Source: Rickettsiales bacterium (lineage in GTDB: Bacteria > Pseudomonadota > Alphaproteobacteria > Rickettsiales > JALZUV01). Taken from it: a stretch of 6,558 nt of DNA. Every line of letters begins with the position of its first letter. The first letter of the stretch is position 1. A program made the position numbers and the translations under genes. The notes beneath the pieces were generated by a model. It ran no database searches. It worked only from the letters and a program-made list of their open reading frames with translations, and had not been told where the DNA came from. Shown piece after piece: positions 5,705-6,558 of the stretch. The stretch is from assembly GCA_023301245.1 (NCBI GenBank), contig JALZUV010000233.1, positions 1-6,558 of the forward strand. Direction: 5' to 3'.

Positions 5705-5773
5705 GAGGAATTCAAAACGGAGAGCGGGAGAGGTGGGTGCTGTTGGGATTGTGGCACGAATACTCTGTGAAGG

Positions 5774-5781
5774 TTTTTATA
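5774..5781 (-). promoter_or_regulatory. TATA box (TATAAAAA) upstream of minus-strand gene
   Basis: On the minus strand this reads CTGTATAAAAACC, a good eukaryotic-type TATA box. By usual spacing, transcription would begin about 25-30 bases downstream, near 5745-5750, giving roughly 90 bases of pyrimidine-rich leader before the open frame. However, the first ATG on such a transcript is at 5452, in a different frame and poor context, so a simple unspliced AUG-initiated message does not fit. No CCAAT or GC box was identified with confidence. Confidence 0.45.
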
Positions 5782-6080
5782 CAGTCGATACAACAGGGAG
5801 AGGTACTACAGTAAGTCCAACAAGGCGTCTATACATGTTTTGATGAGACGGCGTTCGGGCCATATCCTGGTGTTTGCAGCTCGCCCACTATAGAAGGGCA
5901 TTCAAATACGACCAAGTCATAATACCGTATCTATCTCGTCGCTCTACGCCAAAACGGTCCGGACTTTAGGCGGATATGGCATCATAACTGGTAGCAACGA
6001 TGCTGTTTGAGCAGTGGCAACAACAGTTCATCGATATGCAATATTGCAAGGTAATGTTCTGTAGGGTTTGTAGATTTAGG
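5782..6080. other. Apparently non-coding stretch
   Basis: No repeat or convincing gene was found. A minus-strand ATG at 6033-6035 starts a 21-codon frame (MNCCCHCSNSIVATSYDAISA) that stops quickly; I saw no good donor near its end that would make it a first exon of the gene to the left. The plus-strand frame starting near 6000 runs into the 41-bp array and is explained by it. Confidence 0.4.
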
Positions 6081-6376
6081 GTAAGGGTACGGAAGTCTTA
6101 CAGAACTTACAGAAGTTCCGGGTACGGTTATGGAAGTGTCACAGAACTCACAGAAGTTCTGGGTACCGGTATGAATGCCTTACAGAACTTACACAAGTTC
6201 TTTGTAGGGTATAGAAAGGCTGTACCTGTACCCCGGGTTTTGTGCCACGGGCTTGCAGAACTCACAGAAGTTCCGGGTACGGGTATGAATGCCTTACAGA
6301 ACTCACAGAATTTCCGGGTACGGGTATGAAAGTGTTACATAACTCACAGAAGTTCCGGGTACCGGTATGAAATAGT
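6081..6376. repeat. 41-bp tandem repeat array, six units in two blocks
   Basis: Units start at 6099, 6140 and 6181, then 6254, 6295 and 6336, exactly 41 bp apart within each block of three. The consensus runs TACAGAACTCACAGAAGTTC and continues with a CGGGTACGGGTATGAA-type half. Each good unit contains GAACT, six bases, AGTTC, an inverted repeat, and a GGTACCGG or GGTACGGG block. On the minus strand every good unit carries GTGAGT or GTAAGT. The break at about 6200-6253 keeps a degraded half unit and what looks like a short inverted copy (CCTGTACCCCGGG). The period is not a multiple of three, so the frame crossing it is not a real protein. Could be a minisatellite, a protein-binding array or a replication-related repeat. 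Confidence 0.9.
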
Positions 6377-6558
6377 AGGTACGCTACTCCGGAACGGGCT
6401 AAGGTTTGAATTCACGCGACACCCACATCGCGTTCAAGTCTACATACTGCTGGGAAGAAAGTAATTTAGGTTTGAAAAAACATCAAAATCGAAACACACA
6501 ACATTAAAAAAAAAAATAAGAACATTTAAATTAATTAATTTTTATTTATTTAATAAGA
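6377..6558. other. AT-rich tail with 14-bp palindrome and minus-strand poly-A signals
   Basis: From about 6470 the sequence becomes strongly AT-rich, with an A-run of eleven near 6505-6517. A perfect 14-bp palindrome, AAATTAATTAATTT, lies at 6528-6541. TTTATT at 6541-6546 and 6545-6550 reads AATAAA on the minus strand, which would suit the 3' end of a leftward gene beyond the window, though such words are expected in AT-rich DNA. No gene is seen. Confidence 0.4.

Noticed and set aside
6000..6329. Plus-strand frame with repeated TELTE and GTGMNALQN peptides
   Set aside because: The peptide repeats result from a 41-bp tandem array whose period is not a multiple of three; the frame is incidental.
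6081..6376. CRISPR array
   Set aside because: Whole 41-bp units repeat with no variable spacers between conserved repeats, and no cas-like gene is present.

Overview
The window looks like non-bacterial DNA: either nuclear DNA of a eukaryote or a non-coding-rich part of a large DNA virus of eukaryotes. It has (TA)n, (TAG)n and CAT/ATC-type microsatellites, several decayed or tandem minisatellites, a TATA box of eukaryotic type, splice-site-like signals, and no dense row of genes or ribosome-binding sites. No protein family could be recognised by eye, so neither host nor lineage can be named. No tRNA, rRNA, CRISPR array, transposase, reverse transcriptase or integrase signature was seen.

Layout. 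Positions 1-1500 are apparently intergenic, rich in ACG/CGT words, with small tandem repeats, short palindromes and one weak minus-strand ORF (896-1321) containing a 63-bp duplication. Positions 1515-1916 hold two copies of a roughly 100-bp direct repeat. Positions 1994-2850 are simple-sequence rich: a hairpin, (TA)10, (TAG)5, a purine tract and CAT/ATC repeats. Positions 2559-3240 carry several diverged copies of a roughly 100-bp element, followed by a C-rich stretch to about 3440. Positions 3621-3654 form a perfect 11-bp inverted repeat.

The only convincing coding DNA is on the minus strand, in a GC-rich island at 4677-5711. It encodes a proline/serine/acidic-rich, probably largely disordered protein with internal duplications and a cysteine-containing C-terminal part. 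A second minus-strand open stretch with coding-like codon choice lies at 3646-3894. A GTGAGT donor at 4769 and a CAG acceptor at 3895 join the two in the same phase, so they may be two exons of one gene of about 378 residues. The 5' end is unresolved: there is no ATG upstream in frame, although a TATA box lies about 115 bp upstream of the open frame's nominal GTG start.

Positions 6081-6376 hold a 41-bp tandem array, and the last 90 bases are AT-rich. No operon or multi-gene pathway is visible, and I did not find a convincing new biological system. The best leads are the possible two-exon gene and the 41-bp array with its internal inverted repeat.
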